From Ceraceosorus guamensis (Eukaryota > Basidiomycota > Exobasidiomycetes > Ceraceosorales > Ceraceosoraceae), in NCBI RefSeq assembly GCF_003144195.1, contig NW_020290056.1, positions 1-64,000 of the forward strand: a stretch of DNA of 64,000 nt. The letters run 5' to 3'. Below the pieces are notes generated by a model that saw nothing but the letters and a program-made list of their open reading frames with translations, did no database searches and was not told where the DNA came from. A program made the translations under genes and the position numbers. Below are positions 11,036 through 21,536 of the stretch, one piece after another. The first letter of the stretch is position 1. Each line of letters starts with the position of its first letter.

Positions 11036-11933
11036 TCAAACCGAGCGTTTCGTCTTCATTGCCTCGGAATCCTCTTGATCGCGCATAGCTTGACCTCTCA
11101 GCCCATCCAAAAACCTCTCGGCCGTGGACCTATCCGGCTTTCCCAGTTCGAAGGCTCGAGCAGTGGCTTCTTTGGTGCTCGCATCGTACATGCCCTTGAT
11201 GCCGATATGAGTCGGCGTGCGAATCTTGCCCACGATCTTATTTCCGCGCACCGCATCGTACAATCTGGGTCGACCGCCAATGTAGATGGGTCTTTGAGAC
11301 TCGATCTGCTGCAATCCCGCCGAAGCGGGCTTGTGCTTGACCAAGTGGGATCGTAGAAATGTCCACTCTTCACCCGGTTTGGCGTAGAAGGTGCTGCCCG
11401 TCGCATGGGACAGGGCGTTGGAAGATTTGGCCGATGGAGCAGGCTGCACCACATGCTCCCTCACCTCCTCTCCACTCCTTTGCTTGCCCCACAAACGCTT
11501 GTACTCCCATCCATTCTCGTGTTACATGTTTCTCGCGGCCTTGAGCAGAGGATTGGCAGCAACGTAATCCTTCATGTCTATCTTGAAGGAAGGGAGCTCT
11601 GCGACTTGCGCTAGCTGCGTCGACGTCGCCTTCGACTTTTCATCCAAACCGTGCTCTGGCGTATGGTTGTCCGAGTGCGCGAAGATCTGATGATGCGCCT
11701 TGCTGTTCAATCTCACGTGTTCGGACACGCGAAAGCAGTCGAGGCACTGCATTCGTTTGTTTGTAAAGAGCTGCGTATCAAAAGCCTGTATAGACTTGGA
11801 GACGAGGTGCGCCCGGGGAGGAGCATGTACTCACCTCTTTGATCAAAGGATGACCCACCACGCAAGCCGCCAGAAGGAGCCCGAGGACAGCTTGCGGAGC
11901 CCAAGTGGCTGCAGCCGACAAGCTCGACCTCAT
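11036..11933 (-). CDS. Predicted secreted protein, possible single-module relative of the four-module protein
   Basis: Three exons proposed: 11933-11835, 11746-11526 and about 11485-11036 (minus strand). Exon 1 encodes MRSSLSAAATWAPQAVLGLL followed by a short hydrophobic stretch, a clear signal peptide, and ends at a GTGAGT donor. Exon 2 starts after a CAG acceptor and stays in frame. The second intron (GTAACA donor, AAAG acceptor, about 41 bases) is short and is the weakest part of the model; without it the protein would stop after about 107 residues. The C-terminal part contains NALSHATGS followed by PGEEW, and later RPIYIGGRPRLYDA, which loosely follow the order of motifs in the modules of the protein at 21537-24845. 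About 255 residues in total. No known domain. Confidence 0.55.
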
Positions 11934-12765
11934 ACCCAATGCTGCTTCTCCTTCGTTGCTAGAGACGGGGATCTGCTAGGCGAGAGAAGCGAAGGCTAAG
12001 AGCGTCAGAGAGGTCTTGTCCGAAGCAGCCGAGATCGCACTGCAGAGCACAAGAGCACGTCGGGCGGAGTCGTCGCGTCAAGAGGTCCTTGCCCGATGTT
12101 GTCGAAGGGCAAGAGTGGCTGCACGGAGTCGCAAACGAAGCAATACATCGACTTGAACGAAGAAGCGCCCTCTTCCACACTAAGGATCAGGGAGAAGCAC
12201 CTTGCAAGTAAGCGAGTCGGTGCGGATTGCGATCACAAGTCTACCGACAACCGACTGCGCTTCATGGCCGCTAAACGATCACCAAAGAGCAGAGATGTAC
12301 GGCGCGCTACGGATCATTGCTTGGTGGCGTGAAGCTCCCAGTCTGTGCTCTGTTTTGGTGATGCGGGTGCACAGATGCCATGTTGCTGGGGTGACGACAA
12401 ACATTCTCGGCACGTGCGCACGCCGAAGCCAGCCGTCTGAGAAAGAGGCCTTTTCCATCCAAGCACGACCCGATCGGTACAAGGAGGGCCAGTGCCGACG
12501 TGAAGCGCAAAGCGAAAACAAGACCGATTGCGATTGCAATGTACCCCCACCCCCGCTCCTGTGCGCTTCGAGATGAAGAACCGTCAAGTCGATGATGCCC
12601 TTTTTCACACTCCTTGCACACTCCATGCAGGTGCGGTGGCGACCAGCCGTCGCGCATTGTGCTCCGCACTCGGCAGGTCGAATCCTCTGCATCATTGCCC
12701 GCTCCACCTTGCGCGTCCTTCGCGATATCCGGTCCCCCCGCCATCCCACGCCACGCCACCCACAT

Positions 12766-12796
<31 letters not shown>

Positions 12797-13069
12797 AACC
12801 CAGCGATCCATCGCGGTGGAGATCAAGTTGACATCGATGCTGGTTGATCCCGACGCAGCGTACCGCCACCGGGACGAAAGATGGTAGCGTATGTCTGGTT
12901 GCTAGCGGCTAGCTAGCACCCACCACTCACCACTCGCAACAACATAGCAAAACGGGAGCATGCGACATCACGCAGAGGGCGTCGAGATCAGCGCTTAATT
13001 CCCCTTCACACATTCCACAAGGAGCGCATCGACGCGATCAAGGAGCAATCGAATGGAATGTCATGCCTT
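11934..13069. other. Intergenic region with (CCG)n run
   Basis: About 1.1 kb between the secreted-protein gene and the 3' end of FCF2. A CCG run lies at about 12768-12795. Open frames here are low-complexity and unconvincing. Confidence 0.55.
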
Positions 13070-14524
13070 TCATCGTCTATGCCTAGGCTTCTTGCTCTTC
13101 GCTTTAAAGTATCCCCTGCCTCCCGAAGCGTTCCTCTCTTGTTGCTGATGTGCACAGGGCGGTGCGGCAGCGCCAAAGTAAGCTCAGATGTCTTCTTACC
13201 ACTGGCCAAGCCGCACAGCTCAGCTCACTACTCACCTCGTTGAACTTGCGCTTGGCATAAGCCGCAGCTTCTGAATCTTTCACGACCTCTTCCAGTGCCG
13301 AGGTGCCCGCACTGTACTTTGGCAAGATGGACCCAGGTTCGATCTCAGAGCCCACGATCCTCCCCAACTGCAGCATCGCAAAAGGGCACGCCAAGTCAGG
13401 ATTCCTTGGACGCACTGCTCTTTTCGCGAGCACAGATCCCCGCTTCTGCGCAACCTGCGCTGCCCGCAAAGACTCACCTGCGCATACTTTGGCATGCCCT
13501 TCTCCACCTTGCCTCCACCCTTGTAGAACCTCTTTGGATCCAGCGCATTCCTCAATCGGATAGCCTGCACTTCTCTTCGCATCTCTTCCGCCGTGCGTCC
13601 CCTAGGATTGGTGGCGTACCTGCTAGCTGCCAAAGTGCTCGCTCCCACGCTGCCCGATTTGGAGTCCGCGCCCGGAAATGCCGGCATGCCGTACCAGCCG
13701 GGACCGGCCGTTTGTGCTCGTTTCTGAAAATTTTTGGGGGGGGGGGGGAGGCATTGGTCAGCCGCGCAAAGTCAGTACGTTGCGAAGGGTGTTGATGCGA
13801 CGATGAATGCACAAAAACAAGCGCAAGGAAGGTGCGAAAGTGCCTGGGAGCTCACGCATCTCACGCAACGTCCGCCCCCCCTTCTCACTCACAACTTTTG
13901 CCTGCCTCTTTTCTGCTCGCGTCCTTTTCCTGCCAGAGTCGTCTGGCACGCTCCTGCCACCGCTCAGCTTGGCCAAGTGCGAGTCCACCGCATCTTGCTT
14001 GGCTTTGCTCTCGTGTCTAGGATGTGCAAAAGTCCATGCGACGGCCGCGTATGCTATCAGCGGGCGCGCGCACAGTGTGGAGGTTCCTTTCACGAACCCA
14101 TGGCCGCCGCATACACTCACCTTGTCAGCTTGTCCTGCTGCTGCTCCGCTGCCGACTGGTCCATGCTGTGCGCGCCTCCGTGCGGATGCCTATGCCCGCG
14201 CAAGCTCAGACTGACCAGATCCTCATCGCCGTCCAAGCCTGCGCTCCGCTTTGATCCGCTCTTGGCTTGCTCAGCAGCAAGAGCAGCTCGGAACAATCGC
14301 TGCACCTCTTCATCCTCGTCCTCGTCATGCTCCTCCGAACAGGACACGTCCTCGTCCGAGTCTGCGCACGAGTTTGAAGCGCTGGAGCTGGAGCTGGAGC
14401 TGGAGCTGGAGCTGGAGCTGGAGCTGGATGCAACATCGCTCGCGCCTTGCCCATTCACCCCATTGACCCTGCCATTGGCAAATCTGCTGCTGCTGCTGCT
14501 GCTGCTGCTGGGGGTGGTAGGCAT
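13070..14524 (-). CDS. FCF2: rRNA-processing protein FCF2 homologue
   Basis: Five exons on the minus strand: 14524-14121, 14016-about 13779, 13723-13478, 13367-13236 and 13144-13070; about 364 residues. The first exon encodes a serine-run and acidic, disordered N-terminus. Exons 3-5 encode the Fcf2 domain: GWYGMPAFPG, then LRNALDPKRFYKGGGK, MPKYAQLGRIVGSEIEPG, a segment ending AAAYAKRKFNE, and a lysine/arginine-rich tail ending KSKKPRHRR. In yeast Fcf2 is an essential nucleolar factor for early pre-rRNA cleavage and 40S subunit synthesis; animal relatives are DNTTIP2. The end of exon 2 is uncertain: a stronger GTGAGC donor about 35 bases earlier breaks the frame, while the GTACTG donor used here keeps it. 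Repeats in the coding DNA (GGAGCT and GCT runs, 14380-14512) account for the serine runs. Confidence 0.88.
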
Positions 14525-15536
14525 GGCAGAACGAGATGACAGGAATGATCGCGAGTGGAAGAGGAGAAGGGGATTGGGCGGGCGCTTGATGTCGAGTGAA
14601 TGTTGAATGAAGCGGGAGGATGTCGTCTTGATCGTTGCCGAGGATGAAGCTTGCTTGGCTTGACAGTGTTGAGTGGCATTCGATCCGCCCATCCCACTCG
14701 TGATCGCCCTGCACTCACGACTCGGCAAAATCGTGTATCGAGAATGAGAATGATGAATGATGAACGAGCGAGCGAGCGGCAGCATCCAAAGCAGGGAGAT
14801 CAAGGGATGTGACGATTGAATGATTTCCTCATTTTTGATTTCTTTGAAATTCGCGCCGTTCTTGAGATGAAATTCTTGCGTGGATTCACGTGATTGACGC
14901 GATGCACCACAGCCTCATGACAACCATGAACACAACTTTTCACGTGTTCGGCCGAGTTGAGTGAGCCACACGAAGACGCACCGCACCGCACAGCACCGCA
15001 CCGCACCGCGCACCGCACCGCACCGCACCGCACGGTCACGCGACCGACCGTCGAGTACTCGATTCTTGATTCAAAAATTGATTTGATTGCCATGGCAAGC
15101 ATGCATGCATGCATTCATGCTTGATCGACGCGACGATGAACATGTGCGCACGCGCTCACAACGACGGTCAATGAGAGCGCACGTTTGCTCGCGTGTGCGT
15201 GCTGCGTGTGCACGTCCGCGTGACCAGACCACATCCACACCCACATCACCACACCACACCACACCACACCGCACCACACCACACCGCACCACACCGCACC
15301 ACACCGCACCGCACCACACCACACCGCACCAGCAAAACGTCGGCCGCCGGCTCGCCTCGTGTGCTCAAAGGCGAGCGCACGCGACATGGCACACACACGC
15401 GCCCATGCGCCGGCCTGGCGGATGCTGCATGCTGCATGCTGCATGCTGCTGCTGCTGCTGCTGCTGCCAGTCAAAGTGCCCACCTCCGGTCGGAGACGGA
15501 AGGCAAGGATGGTTTGGTAGGCGGGGTGGGCGCACT

Positions 15537-15573
<37 letters not shown>

Positions 15574-15993
15574 ATGGCAATCGATTTCTGATTCAAGTTT
15601 CACATTTGCATTTGTGTGATTCGCATTCAATTCCCAGCTGTGGTGATGGTGGTGGTGGTGGTGGTCATGATGAGCACGCTGCTGCACATTCATCTCATCT
15701 CATCCAGCTCCTCCTCCTCCTCCTCCTCCTCCTCCTCAACTGCATCATCCCTTCAAGCCACCTTTCACCTCACATCTCTTGACTTGCTCTTAGAGGTCGT
15801 CACTCATCTCTGGTCGCGAGCGAGTCAGTCAGTCAGTCAGTCAGTCAGTCAGTCAGTCAGTCAGTCAGTCAGTCAGTCAGTCAGTCAGTCAGCAAGCAAG
15901 CAAGCAGGCAGGCAAGGCCAGGCTCGTGATTCGCGCAGCTTTACAACCGCATACAATCCCAATCTCTTTCAGCAATTTACCACCCGCACTCAA
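14525..15993. other. Divergent promoter region packed with microsatellites
   Basis: Lies between the FCF2 start (minus) and the bHLH start (plus). It holds ACCGC-type repeats (about 14980-15035), ACCAC/ACCGC repeats (about 15240-15330), TGCATGC and TGC runs (about 15420-15470), a GCAC run (about 15535-15572), a GGT run (about 15640-15663), a CTC run (about 15706-15738) and an (AGTC)n tract (15823-15892). No gene is seen; the regulatory sites of both neighbours must be here. Confidence 0.7.
15823..15892. repeat. (AGTC)n microsatellite, about 17 units
   Basis: A 70-base nearly perfect tetranucleotide tract about 100 bases upstream of the bHLH start codon, followed by AAGC and AGGC units. It probably lies in the 5' leader or core promoter. 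Confidence 0.95.
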
Positions 15994-16046
15994 ATGTCGC
16001 TCGGCGTAAAGACGGCTCACATATCGTCGGCGTCGGCATCGGCGTC

Positions 16047-16085
<39 letters not shown>

Positions 16086-18010
16086 GGCCTCCTCTGTCTC
16101 CTCCTCCTCCTCCTCCTCAACATCGACACCGCGAAAGCGAAACAATGATCATCTAGCAGCGCTCGACATGCAAGCCATGCAAGCCTTTCCAAGCACCGCC
16201 TCTTCCTCCATCGACATCACACCACCCAGCAGCAAGGTCAAAACGCCGCGGGATAGCAAGAGGCGAGCAACGCACTCGCAGATCGAACGAAGAAGGAGGG
16301 AAAAGATCAACGAGTGTCTGATCACGCTTTGTCAAGTCATTCCTGCTTGCGTGAGGGAGGTGCAAGGAAGAAGAAGGGCTGCTGCTGCTGCTGCTTCTGC
16401 TTCTCATGATGGTGATGATGATGATGATGATGGTCACAATGCTTTGCATCGAGGTGTCGCAGGTGCTGGTGCGGATGGAGCGGGTGCGATGGGGAGTGGA
16501 GAAAAGGCAAAGAGGAAAAGGGTGCGCAAACGTAAAGAGGGGAAAAAGAATGATGACAACAAGGAGGAAGAGCTGGGTCTGCACAAACTCGAAGTGCTTA
16601 CGCACGCCATTGGTGAGCTTGACTGGTGGACTTGGACGAGTGGGCAGCTAGGCAGACGGCAGACGGCAGACGGCAGACGAGAGACCGGGGCAGATGAAGT
16701 GCCAGCCAGCCAGCCAGCCAGCCAGCCAATCACTGACCCATCCATCCATCCATCCATCCATCCATCCATCCATCCATCCATCGCGCGTCCTCGCCTTTGG
16801 TGCAGACTACATCTACGAGCTGCAAGCACGCATCGCTGAGCTGGAGAGGAGAATGATGACATCGCATCCATACCCATCTCCATCTCCATATCCATCTGCC
16901 TCGCCCGCATTCACCCATTTCACCGCCACTCCTTCGCTCATGAGCGCATCGTCCACAGTTCTCACCTCCCCTATCATGTCCCTCTCCGCCGAATCTCCTA
17001 TTCTGCGCAGAGGAAGCAGCAGCGGTAGCGGCAGCGGCAGCGGCAGCGGCAGCGGCAACGGTCTTGCGGCGTACAGCGTTAGCGGTAGCAGTGCGCATTC
17101 AGCAGCTTACAAACACGATGCGCGAAGACCGAGCACATCGCATGTCAACATCAACGGTGCTACTCCCGTCTGGCCCATGTTGCCCAGCTCCGTCTTGCCT
17201 CTTCCTCCTCCTGCTGCTGCTGCTGCTGCTGCTCATTCCACCTCTGCCTACAGGCGCCACGACGATGGGCGGACCAACAGAGAGACCATCAAGACCTCCC
17301 CCTTCATCAACGCTTCCACAACCTCCTCCGCCACATCGCGGTCCACCAGCATTTCGGCATCCGCATCCGCATCCGCTCCCGCCTCTGCCACCTCTTCTCC
17401 CAATTTCGAAGCCGTCGGATCTCGCAAACGATCCTCCACCCATTTCCAGCCTCTATCGTTCAACGACGGCTCGCGCGACGTCAAATCTCGTCCCTCTTCC
17501 TCTTCGAGCCAACAAGATGCGGCGGCGGCGGTCAGCGATTCGAGGAGCAGGGCGGCCAGTTCCGCAGCTATGCAAGTCCCCGCACCTGCGCTCAAGCAGA
17601 CTCAAGCGACGCCTCGCACCTTGCTCAGGGGTCTCGCACCTTTACCTCTGGCACAGCGCACGAGCAGAGCGGAAGATGCCGAACTCTTGTTGAGCTTCAG
17701 CACCAGTCCTGATGCGCTCAGACCTGTGCAGAGCAGCGCGACGGACGTGAGCAGTCTTGGGAATAGGCTCGGCGGCAGCAGCGGCAGCAGCACCTCTGCT
17801 TGCGCTTCTGGTCCTGGTGCTCAGAGCAGCAGGAGATTGTCAACGACGACGACGTCGACGAGCTCGAGCAACGAGGGCTTTCTGCACCCCTCGGACGCTA
17901 CCACTGCGACTGCGACTGCGACGAGTCCCGAAGCGCTCAGACCTGTCAGCAACGTCAGGCAACCGCCGCATAGCCCCGCATTGCCTCCACCGAGAGTCTC
18001 GGCAGATTGA
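15994..18010 (+). CDS. bHLH transcription factor with a long loop insertion
   Basis: Two exons, 15994-16612 and 16806-18010, 607 residues. The basic region and helix 1 are at about residues 87-122: [17 protein letters not shown], with the His-Glu-Arg triad that reads CACGTG-type E-boxes. Helix 2 spans the splice site ([18 protein letters not shown], about residues 195-212) and continues as a short coiled segment. Between the helices is a loop of about 70 residues with an aspartate run and a lysine/arginine-rich patch that could be a nuclear localisation signal; ordinary bHLH loops are 5-20 residues. The rest is Ser/Thr/Ala/Pro-rich and disordered, as in many fungal regulators. The ATG at 15994 begins [16 protein letters not shown]. 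The 193-base intron is nearly filled by CAGC and CATC repeats. A nuclear regulator is near certain; its targets are unknown. Confidence 0.88.
16690..16782. repeat. (CAGC)n and (CATC)n repeats within the bHLH intron
   Basis: Two tetranucleotide tracts lie back to back inside the only intron (16613-16805), which interrupts helix 2 of the bHLH domain. Confidence 0.9.
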
Positions 18011-18595
18011 CCCTTGTCGTCACAAAATACATGCCACCGCAACGCGACGCGACGCCTCGGCCCCCTGTTTTGCGACGGGGTCGTGAGCGTAGTTCGGACT
18101 TTTTTCCCTCCCTCCCTCCTCCTCCTTTCCCCTTTCCCTTCTTGTTTGGATGAAGACTAGTTTGCCACGTCGCTCGCGTTGCGTCGAACCATCATAAAAG
18201 TTGCTCATGCTCGTGCTCGTGCTCGTGCTCGTGCTCTCTCTCTCTTTCCCCCTTTCTCTCATCACCAAGCATGTACATTTGGAATCCATTTGCGGTCATT
18301 ATTGGGATCACCCACCTTGTGAGCTAGCCTTACGAAGCAAGCTCATTGCTCTCTCTCTCTCGACGTGTATCGTTGCGAGTCGAGTCGGGACATTGACCAG
18401 ACGCGGGTATGACTCGATGCAATTGACGGTGAGGCATCTTACGCACGAGGAGAAGAGGGGTCCAAGGAACGATGAGAACAAGATCAAGAAAAGGAAAGAG
18501 GGGATTACGAAGACGGGGTCTCGCCGCCGTCGGGGTGCGGGCGGCCCCCTCTTTCTCCCACCCCACCCCACCCCCCTCCCTCCCTCTCTCTCTCT
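18011..18595. other. Convergent intergenic region, pyrimidine-rich
   Basis: Between the 3' ends of the bHLH gene and the minus-strand secreted-protein gene. It has TCGTGC repeats near 18204-18235 and CT runs at about 18235-18245, 18348-18360 and 18583-18597. No gene. Confidence 0.65.
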
Positions 18596-19319
18596 CTAAT
18601 TCTTTCTCCTGGAAAAAGTGATTTTGCTCTTATCCTCTTCCGGATCCTTGGCCAGCACACCGTTCCAGGCCCAGTTGATGTAACCTCCATCGCCGTACCG
18701 CTTGATCCAACCATCTTGAAATCCGTACACTTCGTAACCTATCGTGCCGCCCACTTGAATGTCCACCTCTTTGTGCTCGTGAAACCAATCCACGCCTTTT
18801 GTGCCTCCTGGGTGGAAATCGTGCTTGGGATGAACGATCAGGATGTTCGTATCCGGGCTGTGCGGAGGGGGGGGGAAAGGGGGAGTCCAAGTCGCGACTT
18901 GGTCAGTTGTCAAGGACTTTTGCGAGCGCGGGATAGGATAGGGGCAGAGAAGGTCCCTTCCTTCCACTTGAAGAGCCATCGCAACGTCGAGCTGAGCTGA
19001 GCTCAAGCGAGCGGAACTTGGCGCGCGAAACTCACTACTCTTTGGACATGTCGTTGACCGTATCCTGTGTAAACCTGATACGCATCGCCTTGTCCTGCTT
19101 CGCCTTCTCCACAAGATTGCCGATGACTTTTTCAAGCAAGCGCGCGAATCGAGCAATCCCTTGAACGATGGCCGGCGCTAGTCGCTTGTCCAGATGCGCG
19201 CTCGTATCGTACAGCGCTAGCGAGTTGGACATGTAATCCGTCGGCATGGCTTTGCTCGAGCTGCTCAGCAGCGTCAAGCTCAGCAGAGCTGCTAGGGCGA
19301 GCAGTCCGGCGAGACGCAT
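18596..19319 (-). CDS. Predicted secreted protein with a GGTIGYEVY / GGYINWAW core
   Basis: Two exons, 19319-19036 and 18857-18596, 181 residues. The N-terminus (MRLAGLLALAALLSLTLLSS) is a strong signal peptide. A predicted helical middle part is followed, across the splice junction, by a beta-like C-terminal domain: NILIVHPKHDFHPGG, EVDIQVGGTIGYEVYGF, then RYGDGGYINWAWNG. From memory, a group of small secreted fungal proteins shares this pattern of a VH.KH strand, a GGTIGYE strand and a GDGGY.NWA end; I cannot name the family with confidence and its function is unknown to me. The intron (19035-18858) has a GTGAGT donor and CACAG acceptor. A TATA-like GTATAAG lies about 300 bases upstream. 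Confidence 0.75.
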
Positions 19320-20624
19320 GTTTTGAACGCGGGAAGAGGTGGGATGATGGAGGGGGCTGAGGCGAAGATTCAAACGGTGGGTCTGGGCCGTAGTTGGAGG
19401 GCGATTCGAAAGGAATTCCTTTTGAGGCAAGGAGGGGGAACTAGAACCAGCTAGTTGTGTGGGTAAGAATGAAAATGGGGGGCAAACGGGTGGCCGACTG
19501 AGGCCTTGAGACAAAGGGAAGGGAATGGCGGGGAGGAGAGGATGGAAAGAACCTGCTTTCTTGGTGGGGGGAGGAGGGGAGAGGAGACTTGCGAGCAGGG
19601 GATGGTAAAGTGAGCATCTTATACACAGTGCACCCAATGACGAGCGACGTAGCGCAATCGTAAAGGGAGCTCCTTTCCTGAATCTCGCCTTGCCGCCTCC
19701 CCCTTACTCGTGACGGCTGACTGACTGGCCGAGAGGGAGTGAGTGGATGGATACTAGAGATGAAGCACCAATAAGCCCCCCAAGCCAGCACCTCGGCGTC
19801 GAATCACGAGGTCGGCTATCAAGGATGCGCCGTACGTGCATGCACTACTCGTGACTACTCTTGACTACTATGCTCGCACTGTGACTGTTGATGACGAACT
19901 GCTTCCTTATCCTCCGAACACACACACAAGACTTGAAAGTCCGAATACTCCGAGACATCACCGCGCCCCCGCACCGCCTGCGACTTGTTGGTACGGGTAC
20001 ATTGCACAAGTCGTGATCGTTGCTGCAACTGATGACTGTGAAGCACAGCATGCCGCGACACACACACACAACAAGCCTCTCTCTGCTGCCTGATGGACGC
20101 TTAATTGCGTGCATGCACGCCTTGCACGCACAACGCGTACAATCAAGTCGTGACTCGTCGTGAAGTCAGAGTGAAGGGTGCGGCGGAGGGCAGTTCTGTG
20201 CCTCGATCGATCGATCGATTGTGAATCCAATTTGACCGCGTGGTTATGCCGCCCTCGAAACGCGCTAAGGTGCGGGCGCGGGTGCGGGTGCGGGTGCGGG
20301 TGTGGGTGCGAGTGCCGGGCGTGTGTGAGCAAGTTTCTTGAGGTGCCGCGAACTCACTGCATGCATGACGACTTGTCACGCAAACTGCGAGTTTGAGTCA
20401 CAGATTGGGGCCCGGGTTTCGCGAGCAAGGATCATAAATGTTGAGACTCATCGACTGGGCAAGTCGCCATCCAGTCAAGTGCGGCTGGCTGCTGGACCTC
20501 GTGATTCCAGCATGCAAATGATAGCCGAACGCGAGTCAAAGTTGAGTGCTTGCTTGCTTGCGTTGCATGCACCAGTCTTGAGTGACGCTTCGAGCTCCTC
20601 CATTGCCGAGAGCCGACCAAGTTG

Positions 20625-20656
<32 letters not shown>

Positions 20657-21536
20657 TCATGCAGGAATGCAACAAGGCGTCAAGACCTCGTGCTCCGTCC
20701 CTCCTTTTTCCTTTCCTTCGCTCGCATCCACGCCGTTACCCCCCCCCGCGCCGCACGCCTCGATCTTGCAAAACGTATGCGTACGCGCGTGAGTCAAGTG
20801 CTTTGCCAACATGCATGTTACCGTATAGCGGCCTATTGGCGAAACTTGGACATTCACATTCACATTGTCGTCATGACTCGCCAACTAGCTGTCGACTCTG
20901 ACTGCGACTCAGACTGGTGAGGTGACCGCCACACGAAAGACGACGCCATGCAGCTTCCCTTACCAGCATGCATACACTTTTGCTAGCGCGCGCGCCCCCG
21001 GGATGTCGCGGCGTAGTGGGCGCAATCATGCATGACATTGCAGCAATCAAACTTTTTCTGGGGCCTGCCTGCGTATACATGCCATGCAACGAACGACACG
21101 CGCGCTTCGTGCGTATAGTGCACCGTGACGCAACGTCCATCGATGCTCGTCATCTCCGCTCACAATCTCACACACCCATCCACGCCGCCCTGATGTCGCC
21201 CAGCATGCACAATCTCTGTTCTGCATGCTCTTGCAAGAGGATTGTGCGCGGCATACAGTCGAGTCACGAGTCAATCAAGGTGCATGTTACACTCCTCCAC
21301 TCATTGACCAGGTGGAAGGCAGGCAGGCAGGCAGGCTGCGATTCACGTCGAACGCTTGAATCACGTCTCTGAGCGCAGCATCGGGTCAAGACAAAGCCGC
21401 AAAAGACCTCGCAAGTGGTCCGCAGTGACGTCTCGTACGCCGAGCTATATAGCAACACGACGTCCCTCGCCAAAAGTCCCAGTCACGAGTCGCTCCTGCA
21501 GCGTGGCCCATTGGTGATGGCAAGGATGGAGTTCAA
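19320..21536. other. Intergenic region with repeat runs and dispersed ACTCGTGA motifs
   Basis: About 2.2 kb without a recognisable gene. It contains GGGTGC repeats (about 20274-20306), a CCAG run (about 20626-20653), a GGCA run (about 21315-21334) and several copies of the ACTCGTGA/TCACGAGT motif (near 19846, 21261 and 21481). Open frames are short and have no domain. Confidence 0.6.

Noticed and set aside
15240-15330. Telomere-like or centromeric satellite
   Set aside because: The ACCAC/ACCGC array is short and lies between ordinary genes; no TTAGGG-type repeats are present.
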